Assembly: GCF_008123515.1 (NCBI RefSeq)
Contig: NZ_VSSR01000079.1
Span: 1 to 36,091 of the forward strand
Length of the DNA: 36,091 nucleotides
Direction: 5' to 3'
From: Bradyrhizobium cytisi
Lineage (GTDB): Bacteria; Pseudomonadota; Alphaproteobacteria; Rhizobiales; Xanthobacteraceae
This document shows positions 1 through 8,129 of the stretch, piece by piece; positions within the stretch are counted from its first letter, which is position 1, and every line of letters begins with the position of its first letter. A program made the position numbers and the translations under genes. Under the pieces are notes generated by a model. That model made no database searches. It saw only the letters and a list, made by a program, of their open reading frames with translations, and had not been told where the DNA came from.

Positions 1-15
1 AGCCCGGGCATGACG
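1..15. repeat. Tail of a dispersed palindromic repeat at the window edge
   Basis: The first 15 bases (agcccgggcatgacg) are identical to 2028-2042, the outer part of the right arm of the inverted repeat between the SBP and permease genes. The window therefore probably opens inside another copy of the same intergenic family. The remaining bases up to 54 hold no feature I can support. A minus-strand ATG near 53 could start a further gene running off the left edge, but only 17 codons are visible. Confidence 0.5.
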
Positions 16-54
16 ACCTCCCATGCCGCGCCATTGCTCTTCTGCATCATCATC

Positions 55-957
55 TCAGTTCCTGATGTCCATGGCGCTGCGCAGGCCGTCCGAAAGCAGG
101 TTGAAGCAGATCGACACCGCGAAGATCATCGCGCCGGGCAATGCCGCAACCCAGGGATTGACGTAGATCGCGGTGCGGAGCGTGTTCAGCATCAGGCCCC
201 ATTCCGGCTCCGGCGGTTTTGTACCGAGGCCGAGGAAGGATAAGCCTGCCGCCAAAATCATCGAGACCGAGATCAGGCTGGTGGCATAGACGAAGATCGA
301 GCCCAGCACGTTGCCGAGGATGTGCACGCGCATGATGGTGAAGGGCCCGGCGCCGGAGGCGCGCGCGGCTTCGACGAAATCCATGTTGCGCACGCCGGTG
401 GTGACGCTTTCGGCAACGCGGGTGATCTGCGGCACGAACACGACGGTCAACGACACGATGGAATTGAGAATGCCGGCGCCCAGCGCGCCGGAGATCGCGA
501 TCGCCAGCAGCACGGAGGGAAAGGCGTAGAACACATCGATCGTGCGCATGATCGCGGTGTTGAGCTTGCCGCCGACATAGCCGGCGACAAGCCCGAGCGA
601 AGTCCCGATGCCAAAGGCGAGGATGACAGGCAAAATGCCGATCACCAGCGACAGCCGCCCGCCATAGATCAACCGGGCCAGCATGTCGCGGCCGAGCTCG
701 TCGGTGCCGAGCGGATAGCCTGCCGTGCCGATGTGGCGCAGGCGGCGGATCATCGAGCCCTTGTAGGGATCTTCGAGACCAAGCCAGGGCGCAAGGATCG
801 CGGAGACGAAGATCAGCAGCAACACCAGCGCGCAGGCCATGCTGACCTTGTCGCGCAGGATGCGCCGGCCGACCGTCGCCCAATAGCCGCGTGCCTTGGT
901 CGCAGGCGCGGCCTGAAGCGCGGCATCTGCGGTCGCGGACAATGGAAGCTCGCTCAT
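55..957 (-). CDS. ABC transporter permease, DppC/OppC type
   Basis: This is the second inner-membrane permease of a peptide/opine/nickel-type ABC importer, 300 residues long, which is usual for the family. After a cytoplasmic N-terminus there is a first membrane helix (about residues 37-58). The family motif GTDELGRDMLARLIYG follows, then about five further helices. The cytoplasmic ATPase-coupling loop (EAA loop) reads EAARASGAGPFTIMR, and the conserved SFLGLGTKPPEPEWG comes near the end. The gene starts 4 bases after the stop of the DppB-type gene, so the two are translated as a unit. The partner ATPases (DppD/F type) are not in view and may lie beyond the left edge. Substrate cannot be told from sequence; dipeptides, oligopeptides, glycosides and opines are all handled by this family. 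Confidence 0.93.
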   Translation of the reverse strand: MSELPLSATADAALQAAPATKARGYWATVGRRILRDKVSMACALVLLLIFVSAILAPWLGLEDPYKGSMIRRLRHIGTAGYPLGTDELGRDMLARLIYGGRLSLVIGILPVILAFGIGTSLGLVAGYVGGKLNTAIMRTIDVFYAFPSVLLAIAISGALGAGILNSIVSLTVVFVPQITRVAESVTTGVRNMDFVEAARASGAGPFTIMRVHILGNVLGSIFVYATSLISVSMILAAGLSFLGLGTKPPEPEWGLMLNTLRTAIYVNPWVAALPGAMIFAVSICFNLLSDGLRSAMDIRN

Positions 958-961
958 CCCG

Positions 962-1915
962 CTAGCCCCGCTTGATGCGCGGATCGATCGCGGCTTGCGC
1001 GATGTCGACCAGCAGGTTGAGGAAGACGAAGAACAGCGCCAGCACCAGGATCGTGCCCTGCAACAGCGGCAGGTCGCGCTGGAAGATCGCGGAGTTGAGC
1101 AGAAAGCCCGAGCCCGGCCAGGAGAACACGGTCTCGATCAGGATCGAGCCACCAAGCATGTAGCCAAGCTGAAGTCCCATCACGGCGAGCGCGGTCGGCG
1201 CGGCATTCTTGATGACGTGGCGGAACACGCCGGTTTCGTGCAGGCCTTTGGCGCGCAATGCCTCGACGAAATCCTGCGAAAGGATATCGCCGGTGAGCGC
1301 GCGCACGGTGCGGGTGACGATGCCCATCGGAATCACCGAGGTCGTGATCGCCGGCAGCACGAGATATTTCAGGTGCGCCCAATCCCAGGCCCAGGAGCTA
1401 GAGCCGTTCGGCCCGGCGCCGACCGCGGGCAGCCAGTTCAGCTCCACCGAGAAGATGATGACGAGCACCATGCCGAGCCAGTAATGCGGCACCGAGACGC
1501 CGGCGATGGCAAAGGAGGTCGCGAGCTTGTCGATCCAGGTCTCGCGGAAATAGCCGGCGATCAGGCCGAGCAGGATGCCCATGGTGAAGCCGATGATGGC
1601 GGCTGCAATCGCAAGCGTGACGGTGTTACCGACCGCGCGCATGACCTCGGCGAGCACGGGGCGGCCCGTCGCAATGGAATTGCCGAGGTCGCCATGCAGC
1701 GCGCGCAGCAGCCACAGGCCGAACTGCACCGGCAGCGGCCGGTCAAAACCGTAGGCGGCGCGCAGCTGCGCCGCGAGCTCCTGCGAGGCATCGGCCGGCA
1801 GCACCGCGACCAGCGGATCGCCCGGCGTGATATGCACGAGCAAAAAGCACACCAGCGCCACGCTGATGACGATCGGGATGACATAGACGATGCGTCTGGC
1901 GATGTAGGCGAGCAC
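962..1915 (-). CDS. ABC transporter permease, DppB/OppB type
   Basis: This is the first membrane subunit of the same importer, 317 residues. The N-terminus MLAYIARRIVYVIPIV, with a first helix at about residues 9-30, is characteristic of DppB-like permeases, as are HITPGDPL and the region after it. The EAA coupling loop reads EALRAKGLHETGVFRHVIKNA-like around residues 220-240. The start codon is GTG at 1913-1915; no in-frame ATG fits, and the Shine-Dalgarno is weak. An inverted repeat separates this gene from the upstream SBP gene, so its message may accumulate at a different level from the SBP message. Family assignment is secure; the substrate is unknown. Confidence 0.93.
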   Translation of the reverse strand: MLAYIARRIVYVIPIVISVALVCFLLVHITPGDPLVAVLPADASQELAAQLRAAYGFDRPLPVQFGLWLLRALHGDLGNSIATGRPVLAEVMRAVGNTVTLAIAAAIIGFTMGILLGLIAGYFRETWIDKLATSFAIAGVSVPHYWLGMVLVIIFSVELNWLPAVGAGPNGSSSWAWDWAHLKYLVLPAITTSVIPMGIVTRTVRALTGDILSQDFVEALRAKGLHETGVFRHVIKNAAPTALAVMGLQLGYMLGGSILIETVFSWPGSGFLLNSAIFQRDLPLLQGTILVLALFFVFLNLLVDIAQAAIDPRIKRG

Positions 1916-1945
1916 GTCGGGTTTACTCAGGTTGGCGCGTAGATG

Positions 1946-2043
1946 CCGTCATGGCCGGGCTTGTCCCGGCCATCCACGTTCTTCTCTTTAGAAAGACGAA
2001 GCAAGAAAGACGTGGATGCCCGGGTCAAGCCCGGGCATGACGG
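1946..2043. repeat. Long imperfect inverted repeat inside the importer operon
   Basis: The arms 1946-1979 and 2010-2043 are 34 bases each and complementary except for 3 mismatches, around a 30-base spacer. Each arm also contains a smaller palindrome of the form ccgggcttgacccgg. The element lies between the SBP stop and the permease start, both on the minus strand. Part of the right arm recurs at 1-15. It is expected to form a stable stem in mRNA and may protect the SBP message or attenuate transcription into the permeases. That function is inferred. Confidence 0.8.
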
Positions 2044-2061
2044 ATAGATAGAGTGATCACC

Positions 2062-3720
2062 TCACGGCGTCATCGAGATCGGCGAGAAGTCGATGAACCA
2101 GCTCTTCGGCTGGATCACACCTGTCACTTTCGGGCTCATGGCGCGCGGGCCGACGTCGTGGGCGACGTAGAGGAAGGCTGCATCGTCGACTGAGGCCGCG
2201 TGCAGCTCGGCGAGCGCGGCGTCACGCGCGGCTGGATCAAACGTCTGCCGCGCCTTCTTCACCAGCTCGTCGAACTTGGGATTGTTGATAAAGCCCCAAT
2301 TGTTCGAGACCGGCGGCGCCATGCTCGATTGCAGGAAGCGCACCAGCGCGAAGAACGGGTCCATCGCCGCATAGGTGACGTTGGTCGCGTTCGAGCCATT
2401 GGCGCTGGGATCCTTGACACCGCGCCGCCAATTGGAGAACAGCGTATTCCACTCGATGACGTCGAGCTGCACGTCAAAATAGCATTCGGCAAGTGCTTGC
2501 TGGAGATATTCGTTCATCGGCAGCGGCTGCATCTGACCCGAGCCGGAGGTCGAGGTCTGGATCTTGACCGCCAGCTTCTTGTTCGGACCGAAGCCTGCCT
2601 CCTGCATCAGCTTCTGCGCTGCCGGCTTGTCATACTTGATCTCGAAGGTCGGCTTGCCGCGCCAGGGATGACCGGGCTCGAAGGTGCCGGTCGCCGGCAC
2701 CATGAGACCCGCAAGCAGCCCGTCCTTGAGGCCTTCACGATCGACGCAGAGGTTGGCGGCCTTGCGGACGCGGATGTCATTCCAGGGCGAGCCCTCGACG
2801 CGCGAGAACTGCCACGGCCAGACATGCGGCTGCTCGTTGGCGTAGAGCTTGAAGCCGCGCTGCTTGAGCTCCGGCAGCGCATCCGGCGCCGGTGCCTCGA
2901 CCCAGTCGACTTGTCCGGAGAGCAACGCCGCAGTGCGCGCATTGGCCTCCGGCATCGGCACGAGCACCATCTTGTCGATCTTGGGCACGCGGGCCTTGTC
3001 CCAATAATCCGCGTTTTTCACCAGCTCGAGCCGCTCGCGCGGCGTGAAGCTCGCCATCTTCCACGGGCCGGTGCCTGCGGCGTCCTTGGCAAAGGCAGTC
3101 CAGGCGGCCTGCGACTTCGCCTTGGCATCGGCGCCTTCGGCCTTGTCATAGAAGTGCTGCCACTTCGCCGGGCTCGCCATGAACAGGTTGGTGAGGTTGA
3201 TCGGCAGAAAGCTGTCGGGCTCCTTGGTGGTGAGCTCGACCGTCATGTCGTCGATCTTCCTGGCGGATACGAGCGTCGGCATCCGCGTGGCGGTGGCACC
3301 GACCTGGCTCGGATCGAATTGCGGCGCGTCCTGCTTCAGGACCTTGTCGACGTTCCAGACCACCGCGTCGGCGTTGAACGGCGTGCCATCATGGAAGGTG
3401 ACGCCGGGGCGCAGCTTGAAGGTCCATTTGGTCTTGTCGGCATCGTCGACCTTCCACTCGGTGGCGAGGCCGGGGATCACCACGCTGGCCTTGTCGGCGG
3501 AGGAGAGATCCCAGCCCGTGAGCGCGTCATACATGGTGACGCCGGTGAAGCGATTGCCTTCAAAACCCTGATCGGGCTGACCGAGCGTGCGCGGAATATC
3601 GCCAGCGGTCATGCCGATGCGCAGCACGGTTTCGGCGCTGGCCGCGCGCGGCCACGCAGCCGCAGTCGTCAGGGCCAGCGCCGCAATCAGCGCTGCGCGG
3701 GTGGTGGTCTTGATAAGCAT
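2062..3720 (-). CDS. Periplasmic solute-binding protein, SBP family 5 (peptide/opine type)
   Basis: This is a 552-residue extracytoplasmic binding protein of the DppA/OppA type (SBP_bac_5), the usual length for the family. I chose the start at 3720 (MLIKTTTRAALIAALALT) because it gives a clean Sec signal peptide with a predicted cut after ASA near residue 29. It is also preceded by an AGGACC-like ribosome-binding site; the frame extends 18 codons further upstream. Family features include PGLATEWKVDD, TFHDGTPFNADAVVWN and the KNADYWD segment. The gene heads a minus-strand unit with the two permeases. It is clearly paralogous to the divergent SBP at 3934-5529, the mature proteins opening with very similar GMTAGDIPRTLGQPD and GISMADIPLTTGQPD segments. 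The ligand is unknown. Confidence 0.93.
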   Translation of the reverse strand: MLIKTTTRAALIAALALTTAAAWPRAASAETVLRIGMTAGDIPRTLGQPDQGFEGNRFTGVTMYDALTGWDLSSADKASVVIPGLATEWKVDDADKTKWTFKLRPGVTFHDGTPFNADAVVWNVDKVLKQDAPQFDPSQVGATATRMPTLVSARKIDDMTVELTTKEPDSFLPINLTNLFMASPAKWQHFYDKAEGADAKAKSQAAWTAFAKDAAGTGPWKMASFTPRERLELVKNADYWDKARVPKIDKMVLVPMPEANARTAALLSGQVDWVEAPAPDALPELKQRGFKLYANEQPHVWPWQFSRVEGSPWNDIRVRKAANLCVDREGLKDGLLAGLMVPATGTFEPGHPWRGKPTFEIKYDKPAAQKLMQEAGFGPNKKLAVKIQTSTSGSGQMQPLPMNEYLQQALAECYFDVQLDVIEWNTLFSNWRRGVKDPSANGSNATNVTYAAMDPFFALVRFLQSSMAPPVSNNWGFINNPKFDELVKKARQTFDPAARDAALAELHAASVDDAAFLYVAHDVGPRAMSPKVTGVIQPKSWFIDFSPISMTP

Positions 3721-3933
3721 TGCCTCGGTCCTTTTGCGGCTTTCGATGATTAATTTTGATGCAAACGTATGCAATGGCTATGCCAATGGGGAAACTTATT
3801 CTGCAAATTGCCCCTGCGACGACAAGTCCTTGTGATCGAGCGGCCATGGAGGCATCGCACTGCCTATTCTGGCATCAAGATTGCACGTTTGGCTCCGAAT
3901 TCTCCCATGAATTTTCCCTTGGAGCTTTGGGCC
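3721..3933. promoter_or_regulatory. Divergent promoter region between the two SBP genes
   Basis: This 213-base gap separates two outward-facing SBP genes and is visibly more AT-rich than the coding DNA on either side, as expected for a shared control region. I could not assign -35/-10 elements with confidence. It contains the near-palindrome at 3760-3773, listed separately. Confidence 0.6.
3760..3773. promoter_or_regulatory. Candidate LacI-type operator
   Basis: The 14 bases tgcaaacgtatgca form an almost perfect palindrome (one mismatched pair) with a central CG. This is the layout of many LacI-family operators. It sits 40-53 bases upstream of the minus-strand SBP start, a sensible place for control of that promoter. 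No regulator gene is adjacent, so the assignment is inference from pattern alone. Confidence 0.35.
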
Positions 3934-5529
3934 ATGCGTATCCGATTATCGACTTGTCTCGCCGTGCTTGTGCTGGCGTCATTCGCAATCCCGGCGCGCG
4001 CTGAAACGGTGGTGCGCTACGGCATCTCCATGGCGGATATTCCGCTGACAACGGGTCAGCCCGATCGCGGCGCCGGCGCCTATCAGTTCACCGCCTATAC
4101 GATCTACGATCCGCTGGTTGCGTGGGAAATGGATGTTGCCGACCGTCCCGGCAAGCTGGTGCCGGGACTCGCGACGGAATGGAAGGTCGACGACACCGAC
4201 AAGACCAAATGGCGCTTCACGCTTCGCAAGGGCGTCAAGTTTCACGACGGCAGCGAATTCAACGCCGATGCGGTGATCTGGAATCTCGACAAGGTGCTCA
4301 ACGACAAGGCGCCGCAATTCGACAAGCGGCAGAGCGCGCAGGTGAAGACGCGGCTGCCTTCGGTGGCGAGCTACGCCAAGATCGACGATTCCACCGTGGA
4401 GATCACCACCAAGAAGGTTGATTCCTTCTTCCCCTATCAGATGCTGTGGTTCCTGGTCTCGAGCCCCGCGCAATACGAGAAGCTCGGCAAGGATTGGGAC
4501 AAGTTCGCCAGTCAACCCTCCGGCACCGGCCCGTTCAAATTGACAAAACTGGTGCCGCGCGAGCTCGCCGAGCTCAGCAAGAATCCGGACTATTGGAACA
4601 CGAAGCGCATTCCCAAGGTCGACAAGATCGTGCTGGTGCCGATGCCGGAAGCGCTGACCCGCACCAACGCGCTGCTCGCAGGGCAAGTCGACCTGATTGA
4701 GACGCCGGCGCCCGATGCTGTGCCGCAGCTGAAAGCGGCCGGCATGAGGATCGTCGACAACGTCACGCCGCATGTGTGGAATTATCATCTGAGCGTGCTG
4801 CCGGGCTCGCCCTGGACCGACATCCGCTTGCGCAAGGCGCTCAACCTCGCGATCAACCGCGATGAGGTCGTCGGCCTGATGAATGGGCTGGCCAAACCCG
4901 CCAAGGGCCAGGTCGATCCGTCGAGCCCGTGGTTCGGCAAACCGAGCTTCGACATCAAGTATGATCTCGCGGCCGCCAAGAAGCTGGTCGAGGAGGCCGG
5001 CTACTCCAAGGCGAAGCCGCTGAAAGCCACTTTCGTCATCGCGCAGGGCGGCACCGGCCAGATGCTGTCGCTGCCGATGAACGAGTTCCTGCAGCAAAGC
5101 TTCAAGGAGATCGGCATCGACATCGACTTCAAGGTGGTCGAGCTCGAGACGCTCTATACGCACTGGCGCAAGGGCGCGGCCGACGAGATCAACGCCGGCA
5201 TCACCGCCAACAACATCGCCTATGTCACCTCGGACCCGCTCTACGCCATCGTCCGCTTCTTCGCCTCCGACCAGATCGCACCGGTCGGCGTCAACTGGGG
5301 CGGCTACAAGAACCCTGAAGTCGACGCGCTGATCAACGAGGCCAAGCAGACCTTCGACACCGCCAAGCAGGACGATCTGATCGCGCAGGCGCACGCCCTG
5401 ATCGTCGACGATGCCGCGCTGGTCTGGGTCGTCCACGACACCAACCCGCACGCGCTGTCGCCGAAGGTGAAGCAGTTCGTCCAGGCGCAGCACTGGTTCC
5501 AGGACCTGACGACGATCGGGGTGGAGTGA
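3934..5529 (+). CDS. Periplasmic solute-binding protein, SBP family 5, divergent paralogue
   Basis: A 531-residue DppA/OppA-type binding protein. The start at 3934 (MRIRLSTCLAVLVLASFA) gives a standard Sec signal peptide cut after ARA near residue 23. It also has a GGAG ribosome-binding site 9 bases upstream, at 3921-3924. The longer open frame from 3769 would bury the signal peptide and is rejected. Shared segments with the SBP at 2062-3720 include PGLATEWKVDD, DKTKW, FHDG, FNADAV and APQFD, so the two arose by duplication. No permease follows it, so it may deliver a second ligand to the permeases encoded on the other strand. That sharing is inference. Confidence 0.92.
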   Translation: MRIRLSTCLAVLVLASFAIPARAETVVRYGISMADIPLTTGQPDRGAGAYQFTAYTIYDPLVAWEMDVADRPGKLVPGLATEWKVDDTDKTKWRFTLRKGVKFHDGSEFNADAVIWNLDKVLNDKAPQFDKRQSAQVKTRLPSVASYAKIDDSTVEITTKKVDSFFPYQMLWFLVSSPAQYEKLGKDWDKFASQPSGTGPFKLTKLVPRELAELSKNPDYWNTKRIPKVDKIVLVPMPEALTRTNALLAGQVDLIETPAPDAVPQLKAAGMRIVDNVTPHVWNYHLSVLPGSPWTDIRLRKALNLAINRDEVVGLMNGLAKPAKGQVDPSSPWFGKPSFDIKYDLAAAKKLVEEAGYSKAKPLKATFVIAQGGTGQMLSLPMNEFLQQSFKEIGIDIDFKVVELETLYTHWRKGAADEINAGITANNIAYVTSDPLYAIVRFFASDQIAPVGVNWGGYKNPEVDALINEAKQTFDTAKQDDLIAQAHALIVDDAALVWVVHDTNPHALSPKVKQFVQAQHWFQDLTTIGVE

Positions 5530-5616
5530 GACGGCGCGCGCCTCATGAACGCGGTCGTGTCGGCCTTCGCCGGGACGACCGCCGTGAGCTATTGCGCGCA
5601 AACGCCTCAACAGTCT

Positions 5617-5697
5617 CGTCATTGCGAGCGGAGCGAAGCAATCCAGAATTGCATCCGCGGAGACACTCTGGATTGCTTCGCTCCGCTCGCAATGACG
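5617..5697. repeat. Perfect 31-bp inverted repeat, REP-like, between convergent genes
   Basis: The arms 5617-5647 and 5667-5697 are perfectly complementary over 31 bases with a 19-base loop. It lies between the SBP gene (plus strand) and the cyclase gene (minus strand), which converge here, so it can serve as a bidirectional terminator or mRNA 3' stabiliser. One arm recurs, with a single difference, at 34251-34281. The remainder of 5530-5736 shows nothing else I can support. Confidence 0.85.
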
Positions 5698-5736
5698 GAG
5701 TGTATGGGCGACCACGGAGCCCACACACTCGCAGCC

Positions 5737-7968
5737 CTACTTCGTCAGCAGCGCAAACGCTCCCGTCCAGCCTTCCGGCGGCGGATCGATCTTGAAATCC
5801 TTGATGCGCGCCTCGTACAGCTTGAACAGCTTTTCCAGCGTGTCGGCGTCCTCGCTGCGGCGGCCGCGCTCGATGGCCTCGAGTGCGCCGTGCCAGTCGC
5901 GGTTGCGGTAGCAGCCGAGCATCTCGATGGTGATGTTGCGCAGGCGCTGGAACGCGGCCGACTGCATCACGTCCTCGCGGCCGGCGATGGCATAGATCAC
6001 CTCCGGCTCGCTCTTGCCCTTGACCATGATGAAGTCGAGCTCGAGGATTGCGAACTTGTCCTTGGCGGCGAGCGCCGTGCGGGAGCCGACGATGATCGGA
6101 AAGCCGTATTCCTTGGTCTGGCCTTCCAGGCGTGACGCCAGGTTCACGCTGTCGCCGAGTACCGAATAGTTCTTCTTCAGGTCGGAGCCCATGTTGCCGA
6201 CCACCCCGATGCCGGTGTTGAGACCGATGCCCACGTTGAGCGGGATATAGACGTGGCCGCCCTCGGCGGCTTCTTGCTCGCGCTCCTTGTTGACCACGTC
6301 GATCTTCTCGAGCATCTGGATCGCGGCCTCGCAGGCGTTGACCTGGTGCTCGGCATCGTCGAGCGGCGCATTCCAGAATGCCATGATGGCATCGCCCATG
6401 TATTTGTCGACGTAACCCTTCTCTTCGATGATCACGTCGGTGAGCGGCGTCAGGAAGCGGTTCATCAGCGTGATCAGGCCCTGCGGATCGTGCTTGTAGC
6501 TTTCCGAGATGGAGGTGAAGCCGCGCACGTCGGAAAACATGATCGTCAGCTCGCGCTCCTCGCCGCCGAGCACGACTTTCTCCGGCGATTGCGCGAGCTG
6601 CTCGACCAGCACGGGCGACATGTATTGCGCGAATATGCCGCGGATCTGCACGCGCTGCCGCTGCTCGCGCACGAAGCTCGAGAAGATGAACGTCAGGTAG
6701 ATCGCGGTGGTCGACAGCAGCGGATAGGTGAAATCGATGAGGTAGCGGTATTTCCAGTAGAAGAACCAGGACGTGCCGACCAGGATGGCGGCGAACATCG
6801 CGCCCGCGATCACCAGCCGGACGGGGCCGAGATTCGGCGTGAAGATGATGACGAGGATGCCGATGATCAGTGCGGCGAGCAGCTCGACGCCGAGCGCGTA
6901 GTTCGGCTGCGAGATGACGGCGCCGCTCAACACGCTTTCGAGCACCTGGGCGTGGATCTCGACACCCGGCATGGTCGAGGATACCGGCGTGGTCTTGATG
7001 TCGTTCAGCCCCGCCGCGGAGGTGCCGATCAACACCAGCTTGCCGGCGATCTTGCTCGGCGGCACGGTGTTATCGAGCACATCGGCTGCCGAAACATAGA
7101 TCGAGGGATCGCGGCGGGCGTAGTGCACCCAGAGCTGTCCGTTCTTGTCGGTCGGGATCTCGACGCCCTTGAGCCGGATGGCGCGGATGCCGGTCTTGTC
7201 GGTGCGAACCAGCAGCGTCGGCGTTCCCGTGACGACCCGCAGGATCTCCAGGCTGAGCGAGGGCATGATGTTGCCCTGCGCGCGCATGATCATCGGCACG
7301 CGGCGGATAAAGCCGTCGCGCTCGGTCTTGATGGAGAACAGGCCACGACCGGCGGCAACTTTCTCGATGACGGCCACGTTGCGCAGCAGGCCGGGGAATT
7401 CGAACAGAAATTTTTCGGCGTTCTCCTCGCCGACCGTCGCCACGCCGATCAAGGGCAGCGTCTTGTCGAGCACGGATCCGACCTCCGGCAGTCCGGTTTC
7501 GCCGAGAACGACGCGCGAGCCCTTGATCGCTTCCGAGAGGATCTGGTCGTTGCTCGGCAACTCACGCAGCTTGGTGCGGGTGGCGTCGTCGAGATATCGC
7601 ATCTGGTTGGCGACAAGTTCCGGATTGAGCCGGTCGGGCTCGGAAAACACCACGTCGAAGCCGATCACCACTGCGCCGTTGCTGGTGAGGTTGACGATCA
7701 TGTCCGCGATCCGCGTCCGCGACCACGGCCATTGGCCAAACCTGGCGAGGCTCCTGTCGTCGATGTCGACGATGGTGACCGGCCGCACCGTCTTGTGACG
7801 GGGATCGACCAGCTGGAACAGGTCGAAGGTGCGCAGCCGCAATTCCTGCACCGGCGGCGGATCCCAGACGCGCAAGCCCGCAAAGACGATCAGCAGCGCA
7901 AGGCACACCAGCCGCGCAAAGCCGAACTTTCGCGCGAACCACCGTCGCAGGATTTTGAGACGTTTCAT
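5737..7968 (-). CDS. CHASE2-domain adenylate/guanylate cyclase (class III)
   Basis: A 743-residue membrane receptor cyclase. One N-terminal helix (about 18-35) is followed by a CHASE2 extracytoplasmic sensor (about 40-350; VTIVDIDDRSLARFGQWPW, then IGFDVVFSEPDR). Next come closely spaced membrane helices (about 358-432) and a class III catalytic domain (about 465-665). Metal-binding aspartates are D480 (FSDVRGFTS) and D526 (YMGDAIMAFW). The transition-state residues are N609 and R613 (GDSVNLASRLEG). The purine-selecting positions appear to be K522 and S602, as in bacterial adenylate cyclases, so cAMP is the likely product. All key residues are present. The gene lies 161 bases downstream of the giant FecR/VCBS gene on the same strand and may be cotranscribed. 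What CHASE2 senses is unknown. Confidence 0.93.
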   Translation of the reverse strand: MKRLKILRRWFARKFGFARLVCLALLIVFAGLRVWDPPPVQELRLRTFDLFQLVDPRHKTVRPVTIVDIDDRSLARFGQWPWSRTRIADMIVNLTSNGAVVIGFDVVFSEPDRLNPELVANQMRYLDDATRTKLRELPSNDQILSEAIKGSRVVLGETGLPEVGSVLDKTLPLIGVATVGEENAEKFLFEFPGLLRNVAVIEKVAAGRGLFSIKTERDGFIRRVPMIMRAQGNIMPSLSLEILRVVTGTPTLLVRTDKTGIRAIRLKGVEIPTDKNGQLWVHYARRDPSIYVSAADVLDNTVPPSKIAGKLVLIGTSAAGLNDIKTTPVSSTMPGVEIHAQVLESVLSGAVISQPNYALGVELLAALIIGILVIIFTPNLGPVRLVIAGAMFAAILVGTSWFFYWKYRYLIDFTYPLLSTTAIYLTFIFSSFVREQRQRVQIRGIFAQYMSPVLVEQLAQSPEKVVLGGEERELTIMFSDVRGFTSISESYKHDPQGLITLMNRFLTPLTDVIIEEKGYVDKYMGDAIMAFWNAPLDDAEHQVNACEAAIQMLEKIDVVNKEREQEAAEGGHVYIPLNVGIGLNTGIGVVGNMGSDLKKNYSVLGDSVNLASRLEGQTKEYGFPIIVGSRTALAAKDKFAILELDFIMVKGKSEPEVIYAIAGREDVMQSAAFQRLRNITIEMLGCYRNRDWHGALEAIERGRRSEDADTLEKLFKLYEARIKDFKIDPPPEGWTGAFALLTK

Positions 7969-8129
7969 GTCAGTCGAGCTTCCTGCCGCGCATCACGTCT
8001 TCAAGGCCGATCATGGGGCCTCGGCGCGCGATTGGCTATTCCCCAGGACGAAGGATTATGGATTTTTTGCCGCGGTCAAGATGTGCGTTCATCGCCCGCA
8101 AGCCGGCCGCACGCCGGAGGCGGAACCCG

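Noticed and set aside
1..53. Start of another minus-strand gene at the left edge
   Set aside because: Only 17 codons would be visible, and the outer bases match an intergenic repeat; coding status cannot be judged.
3979..5724. 581-codon minus-strand open frame opposite the second SBP
   Set aside because: The plus strand has a signal peptide, Shine-Dalgarno and SBP family 5 motifs; the antisense product is shadow text.
5545..6135. Plus-strand open frame starting in the REP-like palindrome
   Set aside because: Its N-terminus (HCERSEAIQ type) is translated repeat and the rest is antisense to the cyclase.
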